Below are positions 44,211-52,557 of a DNA stretch of 64,000 nucleotides, piece after piece. The stretch's first letter is position 1. Each line of letters begins with the position of its first letter. Source of the DNA: Marispirochaeta sp. (GTDB taxonomy: Bacteria > Spirochaetota > Spirochaetia > JC444 > Marispirochaetaceae); NCBI RefSeq assembly GCF_963668165.1, contig NZ_OY764209.1, positions 310,001-374,000 on the forward strand, written 5' to 3'. The notes under the pieces are model-generated. The model made no database searches, was not told the origin of the DNA, and was given only the letters and a program-made list of their open reading frames with translations. A program made the translations under genes and the position numbers.

Positions 44211-44230
44211 GGGTACCTCTAAAAAAGTGG
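44211..44230 (+). repeat. Second copy of the GGGYACCTCTAAAAA motif
   Basis: GGGTACCTCTAAAAAAGTGG matches the left arm at 3407-3426 in 18 of 20 bases. Here no clear right arm follows, only TATTTTTGTTGTAGGC. Probably a solo insertion-sequence end. It lies 42 bases before the sensor kinase start. Confidence 0.45.
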
Positions 44231-44271
44231 TATTTTTGTTGTAGGCAAGGCGGAGGGGAAGAAGCAAAACA

Positions 44272-46170
44272 ATGGAAAAAGGTAACAAGCCCCTTCTTCC
44301 CTTTTCAAGAATCACAAAGGTTTACGCTTCCTCCGGACGGCATATTATTGTTTTTGCCGGTTTCCTGCTCCTGACTGCTGCTGTTTTTTTCAGCGTATAC
44401 TTTGAAGCAAAGCAGTATTTATATAAGCAATTCTATACAGATGCGCTGCGCCGCACCCAGGTAGTGCGGACTCTCCTCAATCGCCCTCTTGTTTATATGA
44501 ATACCATCCGCTTGTTCTTCTCATCCTCGGAAGAGGTAACACCTCAGGAGTTTCTCCGTTTTACCCGCGAATGGATAGACCAGGGTATATTCCTTCTTAC
44601 TGGATGGATTCCTTCTGCGGAGAGCGGAGATACCCGTGGGGGGTATTCCATCTCGTCGGGATTACAGGTTTCGGAAAATGGCAGTCCTCCTGGAAGTAAA
44701 GAAGACTTTAAACGTGCCCTGGATTCGGGAAGCTCCGTCATGGCGGACCCTGTGTTCGTGGACGATGAAAAGAGTCCGCTCATTCTTGTGCATATGCCGG
44801 TTTCTCCGTCTGAAGGGGTAATCTATACCCAATTCGATCTGAACTCCCTTCTTTATTCAACGATCTCCAGGGCACCGCGTATCGGTCTCTCTTTTCAGAT
44901 TGTTGAAGAAACTGATGGAAAAGAAAGAGTACTCTATAAGTACAATGATCAAGCCGATGAAAGCCAGGGCGCAGGGATGCTGGTCTTTTTCGGCAGACAT
45001 CTGCAGAGCTCTACACGCTTCGCCTTTGCCGACAAAACATGGAGAGTAGACGTAGAAGCAACTCCCGAATACATTCGGAATACGGCATCGAATATGCCCC
45101 TTTTGGTTCTTATATCGGGGATCGTGATTTCCCTGTTGCTGTCGATTTACCTGTACCAGCGTTCAGTGGGGAAACAGGCTTTTCTGGAGAAAGTCAATGA
45201 GCTTGACCGCTTCTTTACCCTGACCCTGGACCTCTTCTGCATTACAAGCCTGGAAGGTACCCTCATCCGGGTAAATCCTCAATGGGAAAAGACCCTTGGA
45301 TACACTGCGGGAACCCTGGAGGGGACAAATTATCTTGATCTTGTTCACCCTGAGGATATTCAGTCAACGCTGGATATTATTAAACAGCTTACAAAAGGAG
45401 ACGAAGCCAACGGTTTTACTAACCGCTATCGATGCGCCGATGGCAGCTATCGCTGGATTGAATGGAGATCAACAGCCAGTGAAAATCTTATCTACGCCGC
45501 CGCCCGGGACATTACCGAACGGCAGCAGTGGGAAAAGAAACTGGTGGATTCCCTGCATGAGAAGGAGATCCTCATGAAGGAGATCCATCACCGGGTAAAA
45601 AACAATCTGCAAATTGTAAAAAGTATGCTGAATCTGGAAAAAGAAAAATCCGGAAACCCTTTTATTCGGCGTGTTCTGGAGCGGAACCAGAACAGAATAA
45701 CAGCCATAGCCCTTATTCATGAAATACTGTACACCTCAGACAGTATGACCCGGATCGACTTCTCCAGACACATCAGGGAGCTTCTTTCTCTGTATATACA
45801 GACACAGGACGGCCGCAACATCAATTATTCGCTTGATATGTCCCCGATTTCCCTGCCCCTGGATATCGCCATGCCCTGCGGTCTTATAATCAACGAGATA
45901 GTTACTAACAGCATTCAGCACGCCCTTGACCACGTACAAAAACCGAAGATTACCCTGAACTTTTTCAGGGTCAGCGCATCCGATGAGGGATGCATAGAAA
46001 TCTCCGACAACGGACCAGGCTTTACCCTGCCTGATTCTACTGATGTACCAGCCGGTTTGGGCCTGCAGATGATCACCGCCCTGACCGAGCAGATACACGG
46101 CAGCCTCGAGTTCTCGGGAACCGGGGGAAGCTTTTTTCGCATACGCTTCCCGATTCCGGATTCTGTATAA
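44272..46170 (+). CDS. CHASE-PAS sensor histidine kinase (HisKA_2 type)
   Basis: A 632-residue membrane kinase. First helix at about 22-44 (HIIVFAGFLLLTAAVFFSVYF), a periplasmic CHASE-like sensor (QVVRTLLNRPLVYMNTIRLFF, LTGWIPSAE), second helix near 283-303 (LLVLISGIVISLLLSIYLY), then a PAS domain (FTLTLDLFCITSLEGTLIRVNPQWEKTLGY to RWIEWRSTA). The HisKA_2 dimer helix has phospho-His in KEIHHRVKNNLQIV (about residue 440), and the ATPase has NEIVTNSIQHAL and SDNGPGF. HisKA_2 kinases commonly pair with unlinked regulators; none is adjacent. Confidence 0.9.
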   Translation: MEKGNKPLLPFSRITKVYASSGRHIIVFAGFLLLTAAVFFSVYFEAKQYLYKQFYTDALRRTQVVRTLLNRPLVYMNTIRLFFSSSEEVTPQEFLRFTREWIDQGIFLLTGWIPSAESGDTRGGYSISSGLQVSENGSPPGSKEDFKRALDSGSSVMADPVFVDDEKSPLILVHMPVSPSEGVIYTQFDLNSLLYSTISRAPRIGLSFQIVEETDGKERVLYKYNDQADESQGAGMLVFFGRHLQSSTRFAFADKTWRVDVEATPEYIRNTASNMPLLVLISGIVISLLLSIYLYQRSVGKQAFLEKVNELDRFFTLTLDLFCITSLEGTLIRVNPQWEKTLGYTAGTLEGTNYLDLVHPEDIQSTLDIIKQLTKGDEANGFTNRYRCADGSYRWIEWRSTASENLIYAAARDITERQQWEKKLVDSLHEKEILMKEIHHRVKNNLQIVKSMLNLEKEKSGNPFIRRVLERNQNRITAIALIHEILYTSDSMTRIDFSRHIRELLSLYIQTQDGRNINYSLDMSPISLPLDIAMPCGLIINEIVTNSIQHALDHVQKPKITLNFFRVSASDEGCIEISDNGPGFTLPDSTDVPAGLGLQMITALTEQIHGSLEFSGTGGSFFRIRFPIPDSV

Positions 46171-46190
46171 AGTTCAAGAAAGAGTTAGTA

Positions 46191-46335
46191 GTGTCCACAA
46201 GCGTGGGGACAGGATGTATTTCTTTCCGGATATTGCCGTGAAAGATCGAAAAATGATGGCCTTCTCTAAAATATGTCCTTTATTTCTATCTCTGCTATGA
46301 ATTTAAACAGGTTTTATCCCCACGCTCATGGACAG
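46191..46335. mobile_element. 145-bp MITE-like element with inverted ends and TA flanks
   Basis: Left end GTGTCCACAAGCGTGGGGAC (46191) and, inverted, right end CTGTCCATGAGCGTGGGGAT (46335) agree in 16 of 20 positions. TA lies on each side (46189-46190, 46336-46337), as for IS630- or IS427-type target duplications. No coding sequence lies inside. It occupies most of the gap between the sensor kinase and the arsenic genes and ends 12 bases before the putative -35 box of arsR. Confidence 0.6.
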
Positions 46336-46347
46336 TAAAGAAAAGTA

Positions 46348-46385
46348 TTGACGATCCTTGCTTAATCGTATAACGTCAATATACG
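46348..46385 (+). promoter_or_regulatory. arsR promoter with overlapping palindromic operator
   Basis: TTGACG (46348-46353) and TATAAC (46369-46374), 15 bases apart, form a sigma-70-like promoter. CGTATA-N7-TATACG (46367-46385) is a perfect inverted repeat lying over the -10 box. An ArsR-type repressor bound there would block polymerase. Both lie 24-60 bases before the arsR ATG. Confidence 0.65.
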
Positions 46386-46408
46386 TAAACGAAAAGGGGA
46401 GTACAGGC

Positions 46409-46762
46409 ATGCAGAATAAAAGCGAGCTGTTCTCTGAAGATGAACTGAATCTGGCAAATATTTCAAAAGCCCTTTCCCACCCGGCACGGGTCCGGATACT
46501 CACTTTGCTTGCCGCCTGCGACCGCTGTATGACCGGCAAACTGGTAAGCGATCTGCCGCTGGCCCAGGCGACGGTTTCCCAGCATCTAAAAGTCCTGAAG
46601 AGTGCCGGGCTTATACTGGGAGAAATTGACGGACCTGCGACCTGTTACTGCCTGGACAAGGATGCAATCAATAAAGCCCAGCGAGCCTTCGGGATGCTTT
46701 TGGGAGGTATTAGCTGTGGAAGCAAAAATATGGAGGACAATAATGAACAGCAAAGAGATTAA
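46409..46762 (+). CDS. arsR: ArsR-family metalloregulator
   Basis: A 117-residue winged-helix repressor: LANISKALSHPARVRILTLLAACDRCMTGKLV, then LPLAQATVSQHLKVLKSAGLI (recognition helix) and the wing GEIDGPATCYCLDKDAI. Cysteines in AACDRC and at CYC and SCGS could bind As(III) or Sb(III); the exact ligand set differs from the ELCVCDL type. ATG 46409 has AAAAGGGGAG upstream. The end overlaps arsM by 20 bases. Predicted autorepressor released by arsenite. Confidence 0.9.
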   Translation: MQNKSELFSEDELNLANISKALSHPARVRILTLLAACDRCMTGKLVSDLPLAQATVSQHLKVLKSAGLILGEIDGPATCYCLDKDAINKAQRAFGMLLGGISCGSKNMEDNNEQQRD

Positions 46763-47567
46763 AGACAGTGTGCGTGAACGTTACACCGGGATTGTTAAAG
46801 ATTCAGGGACCTGTTGCGGTTCCGGCTGCGGCTGCGGCTGCGGCTGCGGCTGCGGCACTGAAGAGAAAACAGAACTCTTTTCCATGGTTTCTGGCGACTA
46901 TGCCGGAGCAGCAGGCTACGAAACGGAGGCGGATCTGGGCCTCGGCTGCGGCATGCCGACCCGTTTTGCTGATATACAGAGTGGAGATACGGTGGTGGAT
47001 CTTGGGTCGGGAGCCGGCAACGATGCCTTTCTCGCCCTGGCCGAAACGGGACCCCAGGGAAGAGTAATCGGAGTCGATATGACTCCGGCCATGGTTGATA
47101 AAGCCAACGAACTTGCCGGTAAGCGGGGAATCAGAAATGTCGAGTTTATTCTTGGCGAAATTGAGGCTATTCCCCTGTCCGACGAAACAGCCCACTGGGT
47201 CCTGAGTAACTGTGTTTTAAATCTTGTACCGGATAAAACGCAGGCTTTCGCCGAAATCCGGCGCATTTTAAAGGTCGGCGGCCGCTTTTCCATTTCCGAC
47301 ATTGTGGTTGAAGGCCTCCTGCCGGAGGAAATTCAACGCTCCGCTGAACTTTACGCCGGCTGCATTGCCGGAGCATTCCCAAAAAATGAATACCTGGAGA
47401 TAATAAAAAAGACCGGGTTTGCGGATATCCATATCAAGGCGGAGCGGGTCATCGAAATTCCCGACGAGGTCCTCTTGTCAAATGCCGACATGGAGACCCT
47501 GCGTGCCTTTAAAAAGTCCGAATCACGGCTGCTCAGTATTACAGTTAATGCTCTACGGAAAGAGTAA
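46743..47567 (+). CDS. arsM: Arsenite S-adenosylmethionine methyltransferase with Gly-Cys repeat
   Basis: A 274-residue class I methyltransferase. SAM-binding VVDLGSGAGNDAFLAL near residue 80, VIGVDMTPAMV, then SNCVLNLVPDK and YAGCIAGAF. With the Cys in LGLGCGMPT these supply the three conserved ArsM cysteines that hold As(III). The N-terminus is odd: CCGSG followed by five Gly-Cys pairs (residues 28-37) coded by five exact GGCTGC units (46824-46853). This adds five extra thiols and may bind metal. GGAGG before ATG 46743 sets the start. Co-transcribed with arsR; the product methylates arsenite for detoxification. Confidence 0.92.
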   Translation: MNSKEIKDSVRERYTGIVKDSGTCCGSGCGCGCGCGCGTEEKTELFSMVSGDYAGAAGYETEADLGLGCGMPTRFADIQSGDTVVDLGSGAGNDAFLALAETGPQGRVIGVDMTPAMVDKANELAGKRGIRNVEFILGEIEAIPLSDETAHWVLSNCVLNLVPDKTQAFAEIRRILKVGGRFSISDIVVEGLLPEEIQRSAELYAGCIAGAFPKNEYLEIIKKTGFADIHIKAERVIEIPDEVLLSNADMETLRAFKKSESRLLSITVNALRKE

Positions 47568-47694
47568 GTCCAAAGGGAAAAAAGACACGCTTTTTTGGTC
47601 TTACCAATTGATTCAAAGCCCCCGAGCCTTGATGATTAGCGGATCATCATCTATACTGAGGGGGTACAAATCCCATACAAGAAGGATAGCTATT

Positions 47695-50600
47695 ATGCCT
47701 GAGAAGAATATGGTTACTATCGACGGTAATACAGCCGCCGCATACGTAGCCCACGCTACAAACGAGGTAATCGCCATTTATCCGATTACTCCGTCCTCTC
47801 CCATGGGCGAGCTTTCTGACCTCTACTCTGCACAAGGTCGACCCAATATCTGGAATTCTATTCCCGATGTCGTTGAGATGCAGTCCGAGGCCGGTGCCGC
47901 CGGTGCAGTCCATGGCGCTCTTACAACCGGAGCGTTGACCACCACCTTTACCGCCTCCCAGGGGCTTCTGCTGATGATTCCGAACATGTTCAAGATCGCC
48001 GGCGAAATGACCCCCGTGGTATTCCATATCGCCGCTCGGGCAGTCGCCGCTCAGGCGCTTTCGATCTTCGGCGACCATACCGACGTAATGGCGGCCCGGG
48101 CTACCGGTTTTGCCCTGCTGGCTTCCAACAACGTGCAGGAAGTAATGGATATGGCCCTGATTTCCCAGGCCGCGACCCTGGAAAGCCGGGTTCCCTTCCT
48201 CCACTTCTTCGACGGTTTCCGCACCAGCCATGAGATCCGCAAGGTGGAAGAACTCCCCTACGAAGTAATGAAGAAGATGATTGACGACGAGCTTGTCAAA
48301 GCCCATCGTGAACGCTCCCTGAACCCCGAAAATCCCACCATCAAGGGAACCAGTCAGAACCCCGATGTGTTCTTCGCCGCCCGCGAGACTGTCAACAAGT
48401 ACTACGAAGACGCTCCCGGAATTGTGCAGAAGTACATGGACAAGTTTGCCAAGCTCACCGGCCGTGCATACAAGCTCTTCGACTACGTCGGAGCCAAGGA
48501 TGCCGAGCGGGTAATCGTGCTGATGGGTTCCGCCGCGGATACCACGGAAGAGACCGTTGAGTACCTTGTAAACAAGGGCGAAAAGGTCGGTGTAGTTAAA
48601 GTGCACCTCTTCCGCCCCTTCTCCGCCTACCACCTGCTGGAGGCCCTTCCTGCTTCCGTCACCAAGATCGGTGTCCTGGATATGACCAAGGAACCCGGTT
48701 CCCTGGGTGAACCCCTCTATGAAGACGTACGCACGGCCTTCGGTGAGGAGATGAGCAAGGGAAATCCCAAGTTCAAGACCTATCCCAAAATCGTCGGCGG
48801 ACGTTTCGGCCTCGGCCTTTCCGGTCACGGTGTTACCCCTGCGATGATCAAGAGTGTCTTCGACAACCTGAAAGAGGATCATCCCAGGAACCACTTTACT
48901 GTGGGTATTCATGACGACCTGAACGGCACCAGCCTGCCCTGGGATCCCAGCTTCGTAACCGAAGCCGAGGATGTACACCAGGCCATGTTCTACGGTCTTG
49001 GTTCTGACGGTACCGTCGGCGCCAACAAGAACTCCATCAAGATTATTGGTGAGGCTACCGATTTCGCGGCTCAGGGCTACTTTGTCTACGACTCCAAAAA
49101 AGCCGGTGCCATGACGACCTCACACCTGCGTTTCGGACCACGCAAGATCAAATCCTCCTACCTGATTCAGCGTGCAAATTTTGTTGCATGTCACAACGAG
49201 AGCTTCCTCGAGAAGTTCGACATGCTTAAGAACTGCAAAGAAGGCGGAACCTTCCTCGTTACCAGCCACTACGGCAAGGACGAAATATGGAAGCACCTTC
49301 CCGTTGAGGTCCAGAAGCAGATCATCGAAAAGAAACTGAACTTTTACGTCATCGACGCGGTCAAGATCGCCAACGAAGTCGGTCTGGGCGGACGCATTAA
49401 TGTAATAATGCAGACTGCATTCTTCAAGATCTCCGGCGTACTCGCCGAGGAAAAGGCCCTTGAGCTGATCAAGAAGTTTACCCAGAAGACCTACGGCAAA
49501 AAGGGACAGGAAATTGTCGACATGAACATCAAAGCCATCGATATGGCGGCCAGCCATATCCAAAAGATAGATGTTCCCTCTTCCATTTCCGGCGACATTC
49601 ACATGAAGCCCCCGGTACCCGCCGATGCTCCCCAGTTTGTAAAAGAGGTAACCGGCGAGCTTATAGCTTTCCGCGGCGAGGATATTCCCACATCCAAGCT
49701 GCCTCTCGACGGTACCTATCCCACTGGTACGACCAAGTACGAGAAACGTAATATCGCCGAGAACATCCCTGTATGGGACCCCGACACCTGTATCCAGTGC
49801 GGCGACTGTTCCGCAGTTTGTCCCCATGCGGTTATCCGCATGAAGGTCTACAACGAGGACGTCCTGAAAAAGGCTCCAGAAACCTTCAAGAGCACCAACG
49901 CACGGGGTAAGGGTTTTGAAGGCATGAAGTTTACCATACAGGTAGCCCCCGAGGACTGTACCGGTTGCGGCGCCTGTGTAAACATCTGTCCCGCCCACAA
50001 GAAGGAAGACGGCGTCAAAACCGACAAGAAGGCAATCAATATGGAGCCCCAACAGCCGCTGCGGGAACAGGAAGTTAAAAACTGGGACTTCTTTCTGAAG
50101 ATTCCCAATACCCCCCGGGAGCTGATCAACCTGAACAACACCAAGGGCACCCAGCTGCTTCCGCCGCTCTTCGAGTTCTCCGGCGCCTGTGCAGGCTGTG
50201 GAGAGACCCCCTATGTCAAGATGATGAGCCAGCTCTTCGGCGACAGGGCGGTAATCGCCAATGCCACCGGCTGTTCCTCCATCTACGGCGGAAACCTGCC
50301 CACCACTCCATACACCAAGCGCGAAGACGGCCGCGGACCTTCCTGGTCCAACTCCCTCTTCGAGGATGCCGCCGAGTTCGGTATGGGCATGCGCCTTACC
50401 TCCGATCAGCTGCAGAAGTACGCCAAAGAGCTTTGTACTGCATTGATTGAAAAGAAAGAAGGTGGAATCGACGCCAAACTCCTGACCAGTATCAGGGATA
50501 ACGAGCAGGCCAGCCAGGACGCCATCGAGGAACAGCGAAAGATGATTGCTCAGCTGAAAATACAGCTGGCGAAGTCCAAGAGCAAAGAAGCCCTTAACCT

Positions 50601-51276
50601 GCTGGGTGCAGCCGATTACCTGGTCAAACGCTCCGTCTGGATTCTGGGCGGCGACGGCTGGGGATACGATATCGGTTACGGCGGACTGGACCACGTACTG
50701 GCCTCCGGCAAGAACGTTAATGTGCTGCTGATGGACACCGAGGTCTACTCCAACACAGGCGGTCAGATGTCCAAGGCAACACCCACCGGTGCTATTGCCA
50801 AGTTTGCCGCCTCAGGTAAGGGAATAGGAAAAAAGGATCTGGGTATGATGGCCATGAGCTACGGCTATGTATACGTGGCGAAGATCGCCATGGGCTACAA
50901 CCGGATCCAGGCTATTAAAGCTTTCCAGGAAGCGGAAGCCTATGACGGACCTTCAATCATCATTGCCTACTCTCACTGTATTGCCCACGGTATCGATATG
51001 ACCACCGGTATGGACCAGCAGAAAGCAGCGGTTACTTCAGGCATGTGGCCCCTGTACCGCTACAACCCGATGCTGGCCGAGGAAGGCAAGAACCCCTTCC
51101 AGATGGACAGCAAAGAACCCTCCACCCAGGTGGAAGACTACATCTATGCCGAGAACCGCTACCGTGCCCTGAAGCGGGCCAACCCCGAACGGGCGGCAAT
51201 GCTGCTTGAGCAAATCAAGAAGGGTGTGGAGAAGAAGTATCAAGAGTACAAGTATCTGGCAGACCGACCCTTCTAA
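47695..51276 (+). CDS. nifJ: Pyruvate:ferredoxin (flavodoxin) oxidoreductase
   Basis: A 1193-residue single-chain enzyme, the usual length. Domain I starts VTIDGNTAAAYVAHATNEVIAIYPITPSSPMGE. Two 4Fe-4S ferredoxin clusters follow (CIQCGDCSAVCPHAV near residue 700, CTGCGACVNICPAHK near 757). A proximal-cluster Cys pair sits in CAGCGETPYVK, and the thiamine-diphosphate domain has GCSSIYGGN and GDGWGYDIGYGGLDH, then DTEVYSNTGGQMSKATP. It converts pyruvate and CoA to acetyl-CoA, CO2 and reduced ferredoxin, a core step of anaerobic fermentation. ATG 47695 follows GAAGGA; the frame is open further 5' but homology starts here. Ends at a clear terminator. Confidence 0.97.
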   Translation: MPEKNMVTIDGNTAAAYVAHATNEVIAIYPITPSSPMGELSDLYSAQGRPNIWNSIPDVVEMQSEAGAAGAVHGALTTGALTTTFTASQGLLLMIPNMFKIAGEMTPVVFHIAARAVAAQALSIFGDHTDVMAARATGFALLASNNVQEVMDMALISQAATLESRVPFLHFFDGFRTSHEIRKVEELPYEVMKKMIDDELVKAHRERSLNPENPTIKGTSQNPDVFFAARETVNKYYEDAPGIVQKYMDKFAKLTGRAYKLFDYVGAKDAERVIVLMGSAADTTEETVEYLVNKGEKVGVVKVHLFRPFSAYHLLEALPASVTKIGVLDMTKEPGSLGEPLYEDVRTAFGEEMSKGNPKFKTYPKIVGGRFGLGLSGHGVTPAMIKSVFDNLKEDHPRNHFTVGIHDDLNGTSLPWDPSFVTEAEDVHQAMFYGLGSDGTVGANKNSIKIIGEATDFAAQGYFVYDSKKAGAMTTSHLRFGPRKIKSSYLIQRANFVACHNESFLEKFDMLKNCKEGGTFLVTSHYGKDEIWKHLPVEVQKQIIEKKLNFYVIDAVKIANEVGLGGRINVIMQTAFFKISGVLAEEKALELIKKFTQKTYGKKGQEIVDMNIKAIDMAASHIQKIDVPSSISGDIHMKPPVPADAPQFVKEVTGELIAFRGEDIPTSKLPLDGTYPTGTTKYEKRNIAENIPVWDPDTCIQCGDCSAVCPHAVIRMKVYNEDVLKKAPETFKSTNARGKGFEGMKFTIQVAPEDCTGCGACVNICPAHKKEDGVKTDKKAINMEPQQPLREQEVKNWDFFLKIPNTPRELINLNNTKGTQLLPPLFEFSGACAGCGETPYVKMMSQLFGDRAVIANATGCSSIYGGNLPTTPYTKREDGRGPSWSNSLFEDAAEFGMGMRLTSDQLQKYAKELCTALIEKKEGGIDAKLLTSIRDNEQASQDAIEEQRKMIAQLKIQLAKSKSKEALNLLGAADYLVKRSVWILGGDGWGYDIGYGGLDHVLASGKNVNVLLMDTEVYSNTGGQMSKATPTGAIAKFAASGKGIGKKDLGMMAMSYGYVYVAKIAMGYNRIQAIKAFQEAEAYDGPSIIIAYSHCIAHGIDMTTGMDQQKAAVTSGMWPLYRYNPMLAEEGKNPFQMDSKEPSTQVEDYIYAENRYRALKRANPERAAMLLEQIKKGVEKKYQEYKYLADRPF

Positions 51277-51304
51277 AGGCGATCAACAGTCATACTGATT
51301 TATC

Positions 51305-51334
51305 AGCCCTCCGCAGTCGCGGGGGGCTTTTTTT
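51305..51334 (+). terminator. Intrinsic terminator of nifJ
   Basis: AGCCCTCCGC (51305-51314), loop AGTC, GCGGGGGGCT (51319-51328) form a ten-pair stem with one G-U pair, followed by seven T. Located 28 bases after the nifJ stop. Confidence 0.9.
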
Positions 51335-51476
51335 ATCCTTGCCCCACAAGTAAACAGACGAATCAAGACGCACTCGTCCCGCACGCGCTCTCTATCCGTG
51401 TGGGAGTCAATTTTCCTTTCTCCTTGCATCTTATTAGTTTATTACATGCCAACTTAGCAGAAATAAGGAGCTATAC

Positions 51477-52466
51477 ATGGAATATCGTAATTTAGGCAGA
51501 TCGGGCCTGAAGGTATCGACCCTCTCCTACGGGTCATGGATAACCTTCGGTACCCAGGTAGACGTCGATGCTGCCGCGGAGATGATGAAAATCGCCTATG
51601 ATGCCGGAGTCAACTTCTTCGACAACGCAGAGGCTTACGCAGGGGGTGAGTCCGAGATCATCATGGGCAAGGCGCTTAAGAAGCTGGGATGGAAGCGGAG
51701 CGATCTGGTCCTGTCGACGAAGATTTTCTGGGGCGGAAAGGGGCCCAACGATACGGGACTGAGCCGCAAGCATATTCTGGAAGGAACAAAAGCGTCCCTT
51801 GAACGGCTGCAGCTGGACTATGCAGATCTTGTATTCTGTCACCGTCCCGACTATGAAACGCCAATAGAGGAAACCGTGCGGGCCATGTCCTGCCTTGTGG
51901 ACAAGGGCTACGCTCATTACTGGGGAACCAGCGAATGGAGTGCCCGCGAGATAACCAAAGCCTATGAGACAGCTGAACGTCTGCACCTGGTTCCGCCTAC
52001 CATGGAGCAGCCCGAGTACAATCTTCTCGACCGCACCCGGTTCGAGGTCGAATACAAGCCTCTTTTCAAGGAGTATGGCCTCGGCACCACAACCTGGAGC
52101 CCTCTTGCATCCGGGGTGCTTACCGGTAAATACGGCCGTGGCATAGAAGAGGGGCGGCTGACCCTTCCGGGCTATGAATGGCTTAAAAAGCGTTACGAGA
52201 CCGAGGAAGGCAAACGGCGGATCGAAGCTGTTGAACGCCTGCGCCCCATTGCCGAAGAACTGGGGTTGAGTCTGGCCCAGCTGTCCCTGGCCTGGGTTAC
52301 GAAGAATCCCCATGTAAGCACGGTTATTACCGGTGCATCGAAGCCGGCCCAGGTTGAGCAGAATATGAAGGCCCTGGATGCGGCTGAGCTGCTGACTCCT
52401 GAAATAATGGCCAGGATAGATGATGCAGTTGGAACGAAGCCTGAGCAGCCGCGCAACTGGCGTTAA
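51477..52466 (+). CDS. Aldo/keto reductase (Kv-beta/AKR6-like)
   Basis: A 329-residue TIM-barrel NADPH reductase. Catalytic tetrad: D and Y in FFDNAEAYAGG (about residues 52-57), K in VLSTKIFW (about 82), H in LVFCHRPD (about 122). The sequence LSRKHILEGTKASLERLQLDYADL and the end TVITGASKPAQVEQNM match the branch that includes voltage-gated potassium-channel beta subunits and YghZ-like enzymes. Natural substrate unknown. ATAAGGAG precedes the ATG. Apparently monocistronic: a terminator is upstream and a convergent gene downstream. Confidence 0.92.
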   Translation: MEYRNLGRSGLKVSTLSYGSWITFGTQVDVDAAAEMMKIAYDAGVNFFDNAEAYAGGESEIIMGKALKKLGWKRSDLVLSTKIFWGGKGPNDTGLSRKHILEGTKASLERLQLDYADLVFCHRPDYETPIEETVRAMSCLVDKGYAHYWGTSEWSAREITKAYETAERLHLVPPTMEQPEYNLLDRTRFEVEYKPLFKEYGLGTTTWSPLASGVLTGKYGRGIEEGRLTLPGYEWLKKRYETEEGKRRIEAVERLRPIAEELGLSLAQLSLAWVTKNPHVSTVITGASKPAQVEQNMKALDAAELLTPEIMARIDDAVGTKPEQPRNWR

Positions 52467-52557
52467 AGAATTCCGCCGCCGTAAGGATTCTCAGTCCGCC
52501 ACTGTTGTCGGGAGGGCCGTACATACGGTGCGGCTCTCCCGGAATGCAGTGTCTTAC

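Noticed and set aside
47419..47694. N-terminal extension of nifJ
   Set aside because: The open frame overlaps the end of arsM, has no family similarity, and GAAGGA before ATG 47695 matches the conserved start.
49120..50694. Long open frame (524 codons) antisense to nifJ
   Set aside because: It mirrors the codon pattern of nifJ, has no ribosome site or recognisable domain, and overlaps a certain gene completely. Similar antisense frames at 166-1173, 47647-48978, 61298-62425 and 51534-52313 were dropped for the same reason.
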